From Vibrio sp. (lineage in GTDB: Bacteria; Pseudomonadota; Gammaproteobacteria; Enterobacterales; Vibrionaceae), in the NCBI GenBank assembly GCA_007124475.1, contig SLFB01000174.1:1-5187 (forward strand): a stretch of DNA of 5,187 nt, in the 5' to 3' direction. Positions 5,151-5,187 of this stretch are shown here, piece after piece. Within the stretch, counting starts at the first letter, position 1. The number at the start of each line of letters is the position of its first letter. A model generated the notes under the pieces. It was given only the letters and a program-made list of their open reading frames with translations, did not search any database and was not told the origin of the DNA. A program made the translations under genes and the position numbers.

Positions 5151-5187
5151 AGTCTTATCCATGCTTTACAATACGCAAAATTCTAAC

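Noticed and set aside
5161..5187. Start of the next gene (expected alaS) or its promoter, with TACAAT at 5167-5172 as a -10
   Set aside because: No acceptable -35 sits 16-18 bp upstream, and no coding frame can be supported before the window ends. The position fits a leader region, but the sequence does not prove it.
1..5187. Mobile element, CRISPR array, phage remnant or an undescribed defence system
   Set aside because: All coding space is taken by six conserved housekeeping genes in a known order, with uniform base use and no repeats beyond the gene-end hairpins. Nothing suggests recent transfer.

Overview
The window is a compact, single-direction stretch of ordinary gammaproteobacterial chromosome, with six genes all on the + strand. 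Vibrionaceae, probably Vibrio or a close relative, is the best fit. RecA matches what I remember of Vibrio RecA almost throughout, for example starting MDENKQKALAAALGQIEKQF and carrying SNCMCIF where E. coli has SNTLLIF. The order cysT-cysW-cysA-pncC-recA-recX, apparently leading towards alaS, is also the order I recall from Vibrio chromosome 1. In E. coli the cys transporter genes lie elsewhere. The species cannot be fixed from this sequence.

Layout. Bases 1-2759 hold the end of a sulfate/thiosulfate ABC importer operon: two inner-membrane permeases (cysT, cut at its 5' end by the window edge, and cysW) and the ATPase cysA, separated by only 9 and 8 nt. A long hairpin at 2772-2823 closes this unit. 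pncC (2858-3349), a stand-alone nicotinamide-nucleotide amidase, follows. Then comes a 131-nt control region with a textbook SOS promoter: a LexA box fills the spacer between the -35 and -10 elements, as in E. coli recA. recA (3481-4527) is followed by a perfect 13-bp terminator hairpin and then recX (4584-5081). A further hairpin overlaps the recX stop codon. The last 106 nt are non-coding and probably lead to the next gene.

How the genes work together. CysT, CysW and CysA form the membrane and motor part of the importer. The periplasmic binding protein that completes it should be encoded just upstream, outside the window. RecA is the recombinase and SOS co-protease, and RecX is its small modulator. 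The terminator between them probably keeps RecX far below RecA, with recX served by read-through from the LexA-controlled promoter. pncC is a pyridine-nucleotide salvage gene and a conserved neighbour of recA.

I found no mobile element, CRISPR array, tRNA, rRNA or unknown gene system. The points most worth a second look are the misleading upstream start for pncC, which runs through the terminator hairpin, the operator/promoter overlap at recA, the Arg-to-Leu change in the RecA N-terminal region, and the hairpin around the recX stop.
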